From Liolophura sinensis (Eukaryota > Mollusca > Polyplacophora > Chitonida > Chitonidae), in NCBI RefSeq assembly GCF_032854445.1, contig NC_088300.1:49719682-49783681 (forward strand): DNA of 64,000 nt, written 5' to 3'. The translations under genes were made by a program, and so were the position numbers. Of the stretch, positions 12,226 to 23,907 are shown one piece after another. Position 1 is the stretch's first letter. Each line of letters starts with the position of its first letter. The notes beneath the pieces were generated by a model that saw nothing but the letters and a program-made list of their open reading frames with translations, had not been told where the DNA came from and did no database searches.

Positions 12226-12569
12226 CCTCCAGGTTTTCGTGTTGATGATCTCTTTACCTCTGGAACTGAATGCGTTAGTCAAGTACAGTTATAGCCCCAC
12301 TTCCTCCCCGTCCCTTGATGCGAGTCCTATTAACTGCACGTTTTCAGTGTTGTACTATCAATACTCCTAAAAATAGCGCCCAATCAGAGAGCCATAGCGC
12401 ACCATGGAATGGAGTTCACAACGGGAAGTACCGAAAACGGTTGAAATGTGATTACCTGATCAGTATGTTAAACTTGGATGAAAACAAAACCAGAGGGAAA
12501 AGGAAAAAAAACAGTACATACTCCGTCCTCATACTTTGACAGTGTACTTGTATATGATGGCTGTTTATT

Positions 12570-12722
12570 AGCTCTTCGCACTTGGGAAGGTCTACCAGCA
12601 ACCTATGACTGGCCGTGTGTTCCCTCCTGGGCTCTATCGGTTTCTCCCCACTATATGCTGGCCGACGTCATATGTAAGTGAAATGTTCTTGAGTACGGCG
12701 TAAAACACTGAAATAAATAAAT
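12570..12722 (+). mobile_element. SINE family A, 5'-truncated
   Basis: It begins at 'cttgggaaggtctaccagca' and ends with the 3' box 'gtacggcgtaaaacac' plus a short (AAAT)n tail. The tRNA-like head is absent. Confidence 0.75.
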
Positions 12723-13821
12723 GTTAGCTCCTTGTGATGGGGCTTACAAAGCAAAGCCTCGTTTAGGAAGTTTGTGAGAGGTGTGTAATTATATACAGGT
12801 GTACAGGCATATGTCTGCAGCAGTCCCAAGTAGTCACGCGTGACGAAAGGCAGCAGACTTATTAGGTGAATGTAACAGAGAATGATCTTTCTGCGAAATA
12901 GGTGAAATAAGTGCATTGCAAAAGCCACATAACATAAATTATATGTCACATGAAAATCCATAAAACGAGTCGAATTCTGATAGATTTTTCTTTAACATAC
13001 TGGATTCTACGGTGGCCAATTCTGAACATATAGTGAAAAATGACATCACATCGATCAAGCCACATGGCACACAGAGACCCCTAGACTTCTGCACACAAAA
13101 TACACTTATACCGCTAGGAATATAGTCCCAGAATGGACTGTAAAACGAGCTATTACAGCAAAAATACGAATGTGACGTCTTTGACACCCAACAGACCACA
13201 AAGGAATACGCAGTTTTGCAAGCATTTTACTCGGTAGGAAAGTTTATAAAAAAAAAAATAAAAGAAAAACCCAGAAAAAAAATAAAATAAAAAACAAAAA
13301 CAACAATAATAATAATCTAACCGTTTTTCCATAATAACAATAATAATAATAATAATCTACCGTTTTTCCAGGACATCGTTTAATATAGTCTTTCGAGATT
13401 GATCTCACGTCTTAAGACAGTAAAGTTTTGCAGATTAGAAAATAACGAACTGGACATTTGTGTAGCATCCCGACGAAACAACCCGCAGAAAAATCGGCTT
13501 GCCGCTTCTCAGCCATGCTCGCCAATAACTATATATTTGTTCCGAGATAGGTCCACCAAGAGTAAACTCAATTTGCAGTTCCTGATAAAAAGCAGGTCCT
13601 TTTGTCACTGGCCAAGTTTATTTTACACTATGAGATCATTGATTCGAGGTACCAGATAATTCTCGGGTTTATTTCTTTCTGACTGGCAAAGAAACAAAAT
13701 GAACTCGAGATTTTATGTAGTAGCACATAACTATCTACCGGTACGAGATAAATCGTAACATTATTTCTTTTTGAATGGGTGCAAAGACTTTTTGGCATGT
13801 ACGTTTTACTGCTCTGTATAA
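12723..13821. other. Intergenic; A-rich and (AAT)n simple sequence
   Basis: No gene was recognised. 13245-13355 is strongly A-rich with two (AAT)n runs. Confidence 0.4.
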
Positions 13822-13971
13822 ATTTATTTATTTATTTGATTGGTGTTTTACGCCGTACTCAAGAATATTTCACTTATACGGCGGCGGCCAGCATTATGGT
13901 GGGTGGAAACCGGGCACAGCCCGGGGAAACCCACGACCATCCGCTGGTTGCTGAAAGACCTTCCCACTTAC
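13822..13971 (-). mobile_element. SINE family A, 5'-truncated, left arm of an inverted pair
   Basis: The tail (tttatttatttgattggtg) faces left. The copy stops at 'cttcccacttacgggcc', where a plus-strand copy begins at once. Similarity to the canonical sequence is very high, so it looks young. Confidence 0.85.
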
Positions 13972-14231
13972 GGGCCCTCAGTCGGTTAGCGCGCTAGCGC
14001 AGCGTAGTGACCCAGAAGCCTCTCACCAATGCGGTCGCTGTGAGTTCAAGACCAGCTTATGCTGGCTTCCTCTCCGGCTGTACGTGGGAAGGTCTGCCAG
14101 CAACCTGCGGATGGTCGTGGGTTTCCCCCGGCCTCTGCCCGGTTTCCACCCACCATAATGCTGGCCGCCGTCGTATAAGTGAAATATTCTTGAGTACGGC
14201 GTAAAACACCAATCAAAAAAAAAAAAAAAAA
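13972..14231 (+). mobile_element. SINE family A, near full length, right arm of an inverted pair
   Basis: It runs from 'ctcagtcggttagcgcgcta' through the B-box region 'gtgagttcaagacc' to 'aacaccaatc' and a pure poly-A tail of about 16 bases. Confidence 0.88.
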
Positions 14232-14410
14232 ATCACTTACGGGCCTCTATATGCCTCTATAAATAAATTGGGCTGAATTTGGGCCATCTGTTTCCTCGTG
14301 TTACAAAGTTCAGTCACGAGCTAATACACTTCCTGTTTATTACAAACGCTTATAGCGAGTTTTAAATCCGGTGGGTTAATACCCCATCCAACCCCAGGGC
14401 TGTGCAGTAC

Positions 14411-14429
14411 TACCCCCCCCCCCCCCCCC
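14411..14429. repeat. Poly-C tract, about 19 bp
   Basis: This is a homopolymer C run. Its length in the assembly is unreliable. Confidence 0.8.
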
Positions 14430-14894
14430 ACCTTAGACACTTCAAATCACGGCGTATCCACAACAAGCAGTAAAGGATGACTATTTGATTAGAAACATGA
14501 CCTAAATATTTATCGTGTGGACAGGATGCTACACATGTTAATACACATAAACTGTATCCAACATACCCTCTGCTTGTCCCAAAATAACACAAGGAAATTC
14601 ATCAGCTTATAGTATCGTATGTCAAACACTGGATGCCACTCGGTATAGCATTGTACATAAAATATTCATTTATTCATAGTGTGTCAAACTAAAGACCATT
14701 ACATTTCACACACATCAGTTAATGAAACTACTATTTTATCTATGATGTTGAAGTGTTTATGAGTGTCTTATTCCTATTTAATGATGTGTGTGAGATATCA
14801 AAGTCATACGTTTAAAACATTTTGAAAAATTGCGAATTTAAAAGGGTTGTTGTTTTTTGGTCCTTGGCACATGCACATGTGTAGTGCAAAAAGC

Positions 14895-15140
14895 ACCTTC
14901 AAAACAGCGCGATTCAGTGTGAGGAAAAACATATAATACAGCGCGATTCAATGTCATGAAAAGAGAACCTATCAATACAGTGCGATTAAATACCACGAAA
15001 AGAGAACGTATAATACAGAGCACTTCCATCGCGTGAAAAGAGTAGATATATTAAATCGTGATAAAAACATCTATATAATACAGCCCGATTCAAATCTGTA
15101 AAAAAGAATACGTAACACAGCGTGATTCCATCCCGTGATG
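14895..15140. repeat. Degenerate tandem repeat of about 40-45 bp
   Basis: The core 'acagcgcgattcaatgtcat' followed by 'gaaaagagaacstataata' recurs about six times with drift. Confidence 0.6.
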
Positions 15141-15316
15141 TTTGTGATAGATGTCCCTCTAATTCGACGCTCAGTATGCAGCCTATGCTGACTCTTGACC
15201 GGTGAGGTTACAGGATCAACACCAGCTCTCGCTGATGTGTGTCGAATTTCCAGGTTGTGAGTTACCTTTGATGGGCGGTGGTTTTCTCCGATATATGCAA
15301 GGTTTTACTTTACGTA

Positions 15317-16055
15317 ACCTTTGTCTACAGCACATTAGACATTCATGAGGATTTCTTGGTATACACATTAGACATTCATGTTGATTTGTATTTATACACG
15401 TTAGCCATTCATGATGATTTGCTGATATGAACAATGTTCCTGAACTTTATTTTGGACAAGGACCTGTGTCGTTCATGGTTGCTTGTTGCTGTCCTAAAAA
15501 TATGATCATGATCATGTATTGGTATGCACAGTAGTCATTCATGGTGATCTGCCGGTATGCACAGTAGTCATCCATGGTGATCTGTAGGTACGCACAGTAG
15601 TCATTTATGGTGATCTGCCGGTATGCACAGTAGTCATCCATGGTGATCTGCCGGTATGCACAGTAATCATCCATGGTGATCTGTAGGTATGCACAGTAAT
15701 CATTTATGGTGATCTGCCGGTATGCACAGTAGTCATCCATGGTGATCTGCCGGTATGCACAGTAGTCATCCATGGTGATCTGTAGGTATGCACAGTAGTC
15801 ATTTATGGTGATCTGCCGGTATGCATAGTAGTCATCCATGGTGATCTGTAGGTATGCACAGTAGTCATCCATGGTGATCTGCCGGTATGCATAGTAGTCA
15901 TTCATGGTGATCTGTAGGTATGCACAGTAGTCATCCATGGTGATCTGCCGGTATGCACAGTAGTCATCCATGGTGATCTGCCGGTATGCACAGTAGTCAT
16001 CCATGGTGATCTGCCGGTATGCACAGTAGTCATCCATGGTGATCTGTAGGTATGC
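15317..16055. repeat. 33-bp minisatellite, about 16 regular plus 3-4 degenerate units
   Basis: The unit is 'ggtgatctgccggtatgcac' plus 'agtagtcatccat'. Older units lie at 15317-15430 and regular ones at 15530-16050. Two unit types (ccgg and tagg) alternate, partly as a 99-bp three-unit higher-order repeat. In the minus frame each unit reads as 11 residues (QITMDDYCAYR or L). Confidence 0.9.
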
Positions 16056-16127
16056 GCTACAAGTGGTTGTGTTGATAAGTTGACATAGATAATGAATGTA
16101 GACTGAATAGTACTTGTCACATGTCAC
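15447..16127 (-). other. Repetitive 226-codon ORF over the 33-bp minisatellite; probably not a gene
   Basis: It starts at an ATG outside the array (16125-16127), runs through 16 tandem 11-residue units and ends 25 or so residues after the last unit. No signal peptide, splice context or promoter was recognised. Differences between units are mostly amino-acid changing (R/L, M/I, D/N, C/Y), which argues against selection on protein. It is listed because the frame is unusually long and includes unique flanks. Confidence 0.25.
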
Positions 16128-16814
16128 AAAGTCTGTCAGTTACCGGGCAAAGGCCTGTCGTTTACTGCACACATGTAAACCACTACGATCATAGGCCCTA
16201 TAGAACTGAAATGTACCTGAGACGGGGATTAAACATTCAGCAAAATATCTTACTTATACCTAATTTATTTCAAATTGTAAGGCAGTGCGACCATAGCTTA
16301 TCGGCGATTGCTTGATTGATCGATAGTTTTTAACGATGAAGATGAAGAGTGAAGAAGTCTGTTTATTTGTTGCTTTTTTGCAGCCTGGAGTGAGAGACAG
16401 CAACAAATTAGCTGTCAGGGCAGTACATTTACGCGTGGGGTCAACATGACGAAGAAAACTTCTGTCAGAGTGAAATGAGGTCGGGGAAAAGTCCAGGGGA
16501 ATCCCCTTCAGAAGAGCAACCCAAAGAGAGTATGTTAGCCACAGCGCGAATTCATCATCACCAACAAAGTGAGGTGAAATGTAAAACTGCACATGCCTAC
16601 ATCAAGCATAACAAAGGACAAAGTTATTAGAGTGACATTCACAGATTATTGTAACATGTGATTCTAATTAGGCCTATCAGCAGCAACATTAACATTCTAT
16701 AATCCTTTTTGTGTTCAGCAGAGATTAGCAGCAATTTAGATGATAAGGATAGTGCGAATTCTTCCTTAGCCTAACTTCATGTTGTGTATAGGCCTATGTC
16801 ACATACTTTATTTA
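16128..16814. other. Intergenic; nothing recognised
   Basis: No gene or repeat was recognised. ORFs up to 110 codons (16260-16592, minus) look random. Confidence 0.35.
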
Positions 16815-16963
16815 CTAACCTGCGGATGGTCGAGGATTTCCCCCGGGCTCTGTCCGGTTTCCTCCCACCACAATGCTAGCCGCTATAGTATAGGTCTTAG
16901 TGAAATATTGTTGAATACGACACAATACACCAATCAAATAAATAAATAAATAAATAAATAAAT
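16815..16963 (+). mobile_element. SINE family A, 5'-truncated
   Basis: It begins at 'aacctgcggatggtcgagga' and ends 'aatacaccaatcaaataaat' with an (AAAT)n tail. Confidence 0.8.
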
Positions 16964-17744
16964 ATTTTGTCTATTTCAATATTTCTATATTCTAAAAAAT
17001 TCCTTTTCCCGCAAGTCTCTAGTTATAGGTTACTCCACTTTCAGGTTTCTGTAGATATATCTTTGAAGAGAGGATTTTCCCCACATTAAGTACGTGTGTA
17101 TGCACGTGCATATTGGACATATCAGACATAGTGCCCAGGTCTGTATGTATCTACGCATACATATCTATACATATCTACTACGCAGATCTATCTATGTATA
17201 TATGTCATATTGGCGAAAGGCAGTAATCTGCAGTCGACACCTTTTCACTTTTTAAAAAAAAAATTATAGAGAATATTTCATTAAATATGGTCAGCTTTAT
17301 GAGAGGTGGAAAAACAAATCCCCGTAGTAAAGGTACCGGAAGAACGTTCCCTCATGCGACATATAGGTTTTCATGCACATCAAGGCGAGTTCAGCATTCG
17401 TGATCTCCAACAGATTACCACCCTAAAACAGGGTTGACTGCCATAATTTAGTACGCGATCTCAACATTTTACACGGCCATTGTGGTTCTCCATACATACG
17501 CCATGAGTCCCGGGGATGGTGATGTTAGAAACATACATACAAATATATACAAAATTTGCAGACTGTCGCTCCTAACCCTTTATGGCCAAAGGCCCAGGGA
17601 ACACGGATGTAGAGGAATATACGAGCGTGAAGGCTAGTCTCGCCCTTAATGATAGTTTTGCATGTTAATTTCCTCGTAGTGTACGTGAGTGTAAAGGCAA
17701 TTCAGCTTAGTATGATGACGACTGCCTAGGCGTTCAGTTGTAAT

Positions 17745-17960
17745 TCCGCGAAGGCATGAAAAATGCACTTCTTCTTGCCTCGCTTGGCGCTCAGCATTAA
17801 GAGGTTAGAACAAGGAAACATGATGACTGGTTGGCCCGGTGTCAGCATGATGTGACTGGTGTCTTCGGCATGATACTTCAGTGGCGACAGCACGTTGGCG
17901 GCACGGACTCGCTCTGCTACAAGAAGACACAGTATATGTACACACACCTAATAACTTCTT
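17745..17960 (+). mobile_element. SINE family C, partial copy
   Basis: It includes 'ggtgtcagcatgatgtgact' and 'gtgtcttcggcatgatactt', matching the 6320 and 20600 copies. Confidence 0.6.
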
Positions 17961-17984
17961 GTCGTCAAATAACTGAATATATCT

Positions 17985-18040
17985 ATCTACCTACTATCTA
18001 TCTATCTATCTATCTGTCTGGCTGGTTGGCTGGCTGGCTA
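17985..18040. repeat. (TATC)n / (TGGC)n microsatellite
   Basis: 'ctatctatctatctatctat' is followed by 'ctgtctggctggttggctgg'. Confidence 0.85.
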
Positions 18041-18258
18041 TGACTAGCGGAGGTTGCGCTCTCAGAAGCCTCCATAGTTTTGGTATTAGGTGGGACAATG
18101 AATTTTGTCTCCTGCATGGAAACACAGTGGACTACAACTCATGTGTCATGGTTCAGTATAAATTGCAATCTGTGTGAAGAATTCTCCGCCCGTCCTACAT
18201 TGTTCGCCTTAATAAACAAAAATTCACTTCCTGTGCTACAGACCGAGAAAATAGTGTT

Positions 18259-18522
18259 ATTTATTTATTTGATTGGTGTTTTACGCCGTACTCAAGAATA
18301 TTTCACTTATACGGCGGCGGCCAGCATTATGGTGGGTGGAAACCGGGCACAGCCCGGGGGAAACCCACGACCATCCGCAGGTTGCTGGCAGACCTTCCCA
18401 CTTACGGCCGGAGAGGAAGCCAGCATAAGCTGGACTTGAACTCACAGCGACCGCATTGGTGAGAGGCTCCTGGGTCATTACGCTGCGCTAACGCGCTAAC
18501 CGACTGAGCCACGGAGGCCCCT
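18259..18522 (-). mobile_element. SINE family A, full length with target-site duplication
   Basis: The canonical copy runs from (TTTA)n at the left to 'ccactgagccacggaggccc' at the right. It is flanked by near-identical 13-mers agaaaatagtgtt (18246-18258) and agaaaatattgtt (18523-18535), a target-site duplication with one mismatch. Confidence 0.92.
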
Positions 18523-18589
18523 AGAAAATATTGTTTTATGATGTTCAAGAAAATGAAGACATTGCGTATGCAGATTGTAGATACGTGAT

Positions 18590-18593
18590 ATAC

Positions 18594-18643
<50 letters not shown>
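18590..18643. repeat. (TA)n microsatellite
   Basis: A pure TA dinucleotide run of about 45 bp. Overlapping ORFs encode only YIYIYI and are artefacts. Confidence 0.9.
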
Positions 18644-18645
<2 letters not shown>

Positions 18646-20099
18646 GAGAGGAGGCGACGATGTACAAATGTACATACATATGGGAGAGTGTTGTCAAACG
18701 TTTGCCTGGAAATACCAAGAGACAAATCACTGACTTAATAAATCTCCAGAGTGACCTTAACAATACACCTTTAAGTGAGTGCAAATAAAATTATCCATGG
18801 AAAATCACGCACGCTTTTCCTTGGAAAATAAGCAGTGCCAAGTATGTCAACAAACTGTAAGACAGGAAAGGTAATTACGGTGCACAGGTAATTCCACAAT
18901 ATAGCGTTTGTGAATGGCCCCGCCAGAAGTAGATCTATATATTGCTGTAGAGATACAACCAGGAAGTTTGCACGGCTGCGCACAACAGTTATGACTTGCT
19001 TCCAACCCTCGAGAAACGCGATGTATATAGGCTAAAGTCCATGAGCAAGACGTTAACAATCAGTCAAAGAATTAAATAGGCTAGAACTATATATACCTAC
19101 TAAAATAGAAAAGCGGGAAAGTTTGTGTAGAATGCATCCGATATGTCAGGACTGTGAATTTATAATAAATGTAAAATATAAATTAATTCTTTTGAATTAA
19201 ACCCTATGAGCTCACGAGTTCTCATTTCAGTGAAAGTGTTGCAGGTGCATATTTGAGGGAGAGTATAGGCCTATAGATCGTGAAAATCCTATACATAACA
19301 CAAGAAACTGATTGACAACTCCATGACACGTCTTTGTGTGTATATTCACCTTCCTTTTCCCTATATATTTAGTCCAGGTGTTTTGTGACGTCAAGAGGGG
19401 GAGGCTATGCACAGTCCGCTCCTGGTCAGTTTTCGCGGTCTAAGGTATATGTATTAAGGGTGGGCGAGGCGACGATGTAAATCGTAGTTTGTCAGAAGAC
19501 AAACCTCAAGTCCTAGCAATATTTCGGGCCAAACAATGATCTTGATAACAAGGAGAACAATTGGGGTGTTGAAAACAAACACTGTCCTACAGTAACCCGT
19601 ATCTGTGTAAAGTACACTGAAAAATGAGTCAGGAGTTCACCTTTCATAATAATTATTAGTAAATATTATATCTGAATGTTAGTGGAAATTATTCCTTCAA
19701 CTTTAGTGGCGGTAAAAATCGCGGTTCCATATAAAAATTCTGACACAATGTATTGAAAATCTGCCTAGAAAGTGAGAAACCAAAAAAAAAAAAAAAGAAC
19801 AAAAAATCCAAAAAATTCACAGACCAAATTACTACACACAATTATGAATTTACATAAAGTACTCTCCCATGATATGTATGCAATGTTGCTAAAGCCGCGT
19901 TAAAACATAATCATTCAAGGTACAAAAGTAAGTCACATTTCTATGCTAGATTCCTATATAAAGACAAAAAATGAGATGTAGCTTATCTAAAGTCCAGGTG
20001 AATTTAGAAAATACATTCTGCGGTGTTTTCTCATTACCATATACATAATCATGTTATCGAGGTGGAGGATTTTTTCTCCGAATATCCCAATATACACAC
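18644..20099. other. Intergenic; nothing recognised
   Basis: No gene or repeat was recognised apart from an A-rich tract at 19780-19815. Confidence 0.35.
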
Positions 20100-20415
20100 A
20101 GTGAGTAAGTGCTTGGGTTTTAACGTCTCGTTAATTTTTCAGTCGTATGACGACGAAGGAATCCTTAGAGTGCATGCAATATGCCTCCTTGTTGAAGGAC
20201 GGATTTCCACCACTCTTTTATCTAGTGCTGCTTCACTGAGACGCCTTATCGAAGGCAAGTAAGCCACACTGCCCGAGCCATTATACTGATATGGGTCAAC
20301 CAGTTGTTGCACTATCCCCTTCATGCTGAACGCCAAGCGAGGAAGTAACAACTTCCTCTTTTAAGATCAGGTGTGACTCGACCCAGGATTGACCCTGATC
20401 GACTCACTTTTCTTC
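20100..20415 (-). mobile_element. SINE family B, head truncated
   Basis: The middle ('cagtcgtatgacgacgaagg', 'tctagtgctgcttcactgag') is well preserved. It ends at 'acccaggattgaccctgatc', just before the tRNA-like head would begin. Confidence 0.75.
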
Positions 20416-20599
20416 GCTTAACAAAACAAGAAAAGGTCAGCTTATTCTGTCCCGGTTTTTGACAAATTTACCGCACGCACTCAGCAACAAGATCACGAGA
20501 GTCCAGATTAGCTTTTAGCGAGAAGTTTTTGTTACATGCTCTTGTGTTTTCCTTTTTTTTTTGACACATTTGCTCGACTCCGCCCAAGTTTAAATTGGA

Positions 20600-20872
20600 A
20601 GTACCTCATCACCATATATGCACCAGCATATAAACTATACATTTGGAATCCCGGAATCCATGGCGAAGACACCAGATCTGACACCCCACCCATGCATGCA
20701 GTCACATTATACTGACACCAACCAGTCCTGTTTTCTTGCCCTAACATCTCAATGCCAAGATAGGCAGCAACACGTACCATTTTTAAAGTCTTTGGCACCT
20801 GTACATGACCCGAAACCAGGTCTCCCGACTTCGAGGCAGACGCTTTAACCATGAGGCCACCAAAGTGGTCAA
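20600..20872 (-). mobile_element. SINE family C, most complete copy
   Basis: On the minus strand the head reads 'tggtggcctcatggttaaag' then 'cgtctgcctcgaagtcggga', an A-box/anticodon-arm-like tRNA segment with a B-box-like 'ggtttcgggtc'. The body contains 'agactttaaaaatggtacgt' and 'tggtgtcttcgccatgga'. Confidence 0.7.
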
Positions 20873-21384
20873 TAAGAAAGTAGTTAACCCCAAAATGAAC
20901 CTGCACGCCAAGTTTAGAAAACATGTGTTAAACACGATATGGCCTGTGATTCAGTCCGTCGCCATAATATGGACACGAGGCATTTTATGAATATATGTAT
21001 TTGGACCCAGTTCACCTCTGTACGATCCTACATGCAGATGTTAGTACCAAATATGAAATCTTTCTCTGAAGCGGTTTGACTTCTATTGCGATCAGGTCGT
21101 TCACAGACAAACGGACGGGCACTGGGGCGAAATAAATATCCCTTCCTCATGTTGACCTATTAGTGCTATATAGTCCTTGGGAAAATGACTTCCATCCACG
21201 GGACAGTCTGACCCATGAAACCACAGCACCCGTCAAACTGGCCTACATGCAGTTGACAAATCCACAAAAGATCTACTGCCTAAAAATCTAAATCTTCGTT
21301 TTTTTCGACCTAAAGCCTATACCATTTAAATAGTGTTCGAAGTACCTCCCGGTATATTTGCACATTAACATATCAAGTTTCATA

Positions 21385-21745
21385 TGTGGGATATTTATTT
21401 ATTTGATTAGTGCTTAAGGTTATGCTCATGGACTTTTCACTTACATAATGGCAATCAATTATTATGTGGAGAAAAGCAACATGCCCGGCGCAAACCACTG
21501 ATCTTTGGTTACCAAAGTTAATGACGAATTTTTCAAAGGTGACGTACAGATCTGCACAATGTAAAAGTGGAAGACGACTGGCTTTCAAGCAACTTTATAG
21601 ATTATGTGCCCACACGAGATTCGTCGGCCGCTTGTTGTCATCAACGCCTCACAAATAGTGAGAGCGGGCGAATATACGAACCCCTTGTCCAAGGCCGGAC
21701 TTGAACCCCCACCGCAATTGTGTATATGGAGAACAACAACTACAA
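21385..21745 (-). mobile_element. SINE family D
   Basis: The left end, 'atttatttatttgattagtg', is a reverse tail. The right end, read on minus, has 'gggggttcaagtccggcctt', a B-box-like tRNA segment. The body differs from family A ('acccactgatctttggttac'). Confidence 0.55.
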
Positions 21746-22394
21746 TTTGCACGATATCCATGTATCTAACCTCATTAGATTATTCGCCTCAACTTCCACA
21801 AAATGCCGCAGAAAGAAAACGCATATATATTGTCATTTATTTGCGTAGTGATTTACACCTTCTTGCATGGGCATAATACGACGCCGGTCAAAATTTTTAT
21901 GGCTTGAAGAAAACGGAAAGATATTTATAGGTGTCAGTTTCTCTCGACCTAACGAAATGCACTGAAATTTTAGATTTTACTGTGGCCTTTTCTGACCATG
22001 CCAACGTTTCACAAAGCCCACAAAGCTACGTCAACATAACGTCAACCCATACCATGGCGACGTAATCTCTACAGATAGGGACCAGTGACGCCACATCCGG
22101 TTTTTGCAACTAAAAACACACATAGGTTTCATCATTCAAAATGCATATACATATAGATCTGTGTATGCATTCACTGAATGGACTTTGAAAGCAACTGTTT
22201 TAAGTCAAATATGTGGTTGTGACGTCACTGATACCCTCTGGATACCAACGGATGGCTGCAGAATCCTATGTTTTGAAGCATTTCACTTCGTTAGAAAAAT
22301 TCTAAAAATTATGATATATATACACAAGTACAGTGGTTTCTTTGTCTTTAGTGAACTATCCCACCTATGATAAGTAGGCTGCACCATGTTGGAG

Positions 22395-22565
22395 AAAGAC
22401 ACTTCAGCTGACGTAAGGTTCGTGGTTGCGCAGACGATCACACCAGCCTCGTCCATCGCTTTATATTGTCACCGAGGCCACACAACTGTGCAATCAGGGG
22501 AATCTAAGAATTTACTGTCCAATGCCAGCGTTGAACCCACATTACCGATTTCCCAGCAATCAAAA
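22395..22565 (-). mobile_element. Possible head fragment of SINE family D
   Basis: It shares a 'cgaggccacacaa..tgtgcaa' to 'ccagcgttgaaccca' layout with the 21385 copy. It is diverged, and the tail is not seen. Confidence 0.35.
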
Positions 22566-23830
22566 AAACATGCACGAATATTAAACACGACCCCTACCCT
22601 GCTTACAAAACAACAAAATTAATAACAAAAGAAACTTTCACTTAAAATCAATGTATATCGTCACCTGTAATGCTCAAATCTCAAAGTATAGTACACAGCT
22701 AGTTGGGACAAATATGCCCGGATATAGTTCATGCTGAATCCCATTCTTCTAGAACAAGACTCCGACAATACAGACTCAAGCATAGTTATCAGATCAAACT
22801 ATTTACAAAGTCACATGTACATAGAGTATAGCAATACACTGAATATTCCAGCCACCTCTCTCGTGTTCCTGCTCAAACACACATCTCATTCACACAGACA
22901 AAAATAAACACCCTTCATGTATTCAATGGAGTCAAATTTAAACCGTGTATCAAATCATTCTAACCAGATAAGCGAAACAATCAAGCCTGAAAAAAAAAAA
23001 CATACTATGTCTGCCATGCAAAGTCATCAAACAGCATGTTCTTACACTGACATTTCAGGCCACCGGGTTTCTCCCATTAAAAACGATACATAATACACAA
23101 AGTTTAAATTGCAAAAACATGAAAATTTACATCACTATACTTCTTCTGTAGACATTGTATGTCAAATATAAACTAGTGGTGTATATATGGTTCTAAATTG
23201 ACAAACAAAAATGCTTCTATCGCAGTCTATCATGGGTGTTCATAAATTTCCCACACACAGACCACACATTGTTGAAAAGCCTACAAGCATGGGGCTTTCT
23301 TAGTAGTCCCCATGCTCTTAACATATGAAAACAAAAGTGGTTAACCACTGCTCCTAAATGTACATGCAATAGTGATGTAACATGCCTGTGAAGCTTTTGC
23401 GGAAGCTGAAGTATCTCACAACCTACACAGACAGGATGTGATTACACTCATTTACTTCCACGTAGTATATTGTTTTAAAACGAAAGCTACACATACACCA
23501 TGATTCATACTTCATCCCAACTGCATTGCACACTGGGATATCCAGTATGAATAGGCAAGAAATATGCAAAGCACTATGTGGTAATGGGCAAATCCATAAA
23601 GGGTATAAAATGCAGCACTTATTTATCAGCAGATAATTACTAACATTTACAGGAATACTGTACAAAATAGCTCACTAAACCTTCCCTCAAAATGGAATGA
23701 GAGACAAAACCAGCGTCATGTAACTGAAGATGAGTGGAATCCCTAACTTCTTCATTTAACAGCACTAATTGTTTTTTCATAAAAACTAATATTCTAAACA
23801 CAGCATAATAATAATACACACTCACACCTC

Positions 23831-23833
23831 TAC

Positions 23834-23905
<72 letters not shown>
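23831..23905. repeat. (TA)n microsatellite
   Basis: About 70 bp of nearly pure TA. Confidence 0.9.

Positions 23906-23907
<2 letters not shown>

Noticed and set aside
18281-18478. ORFs over the SINE at 18259, matching similar ORFs at 14007 and 41690
   Set aside because: The recurring peptide comes from the SINE body, not from a conserved gene.
18531-18788. ORFs encoding YIYIYI runs, also at 23830-24042
   Set aside because: Translations of (TA)n microsatellites.
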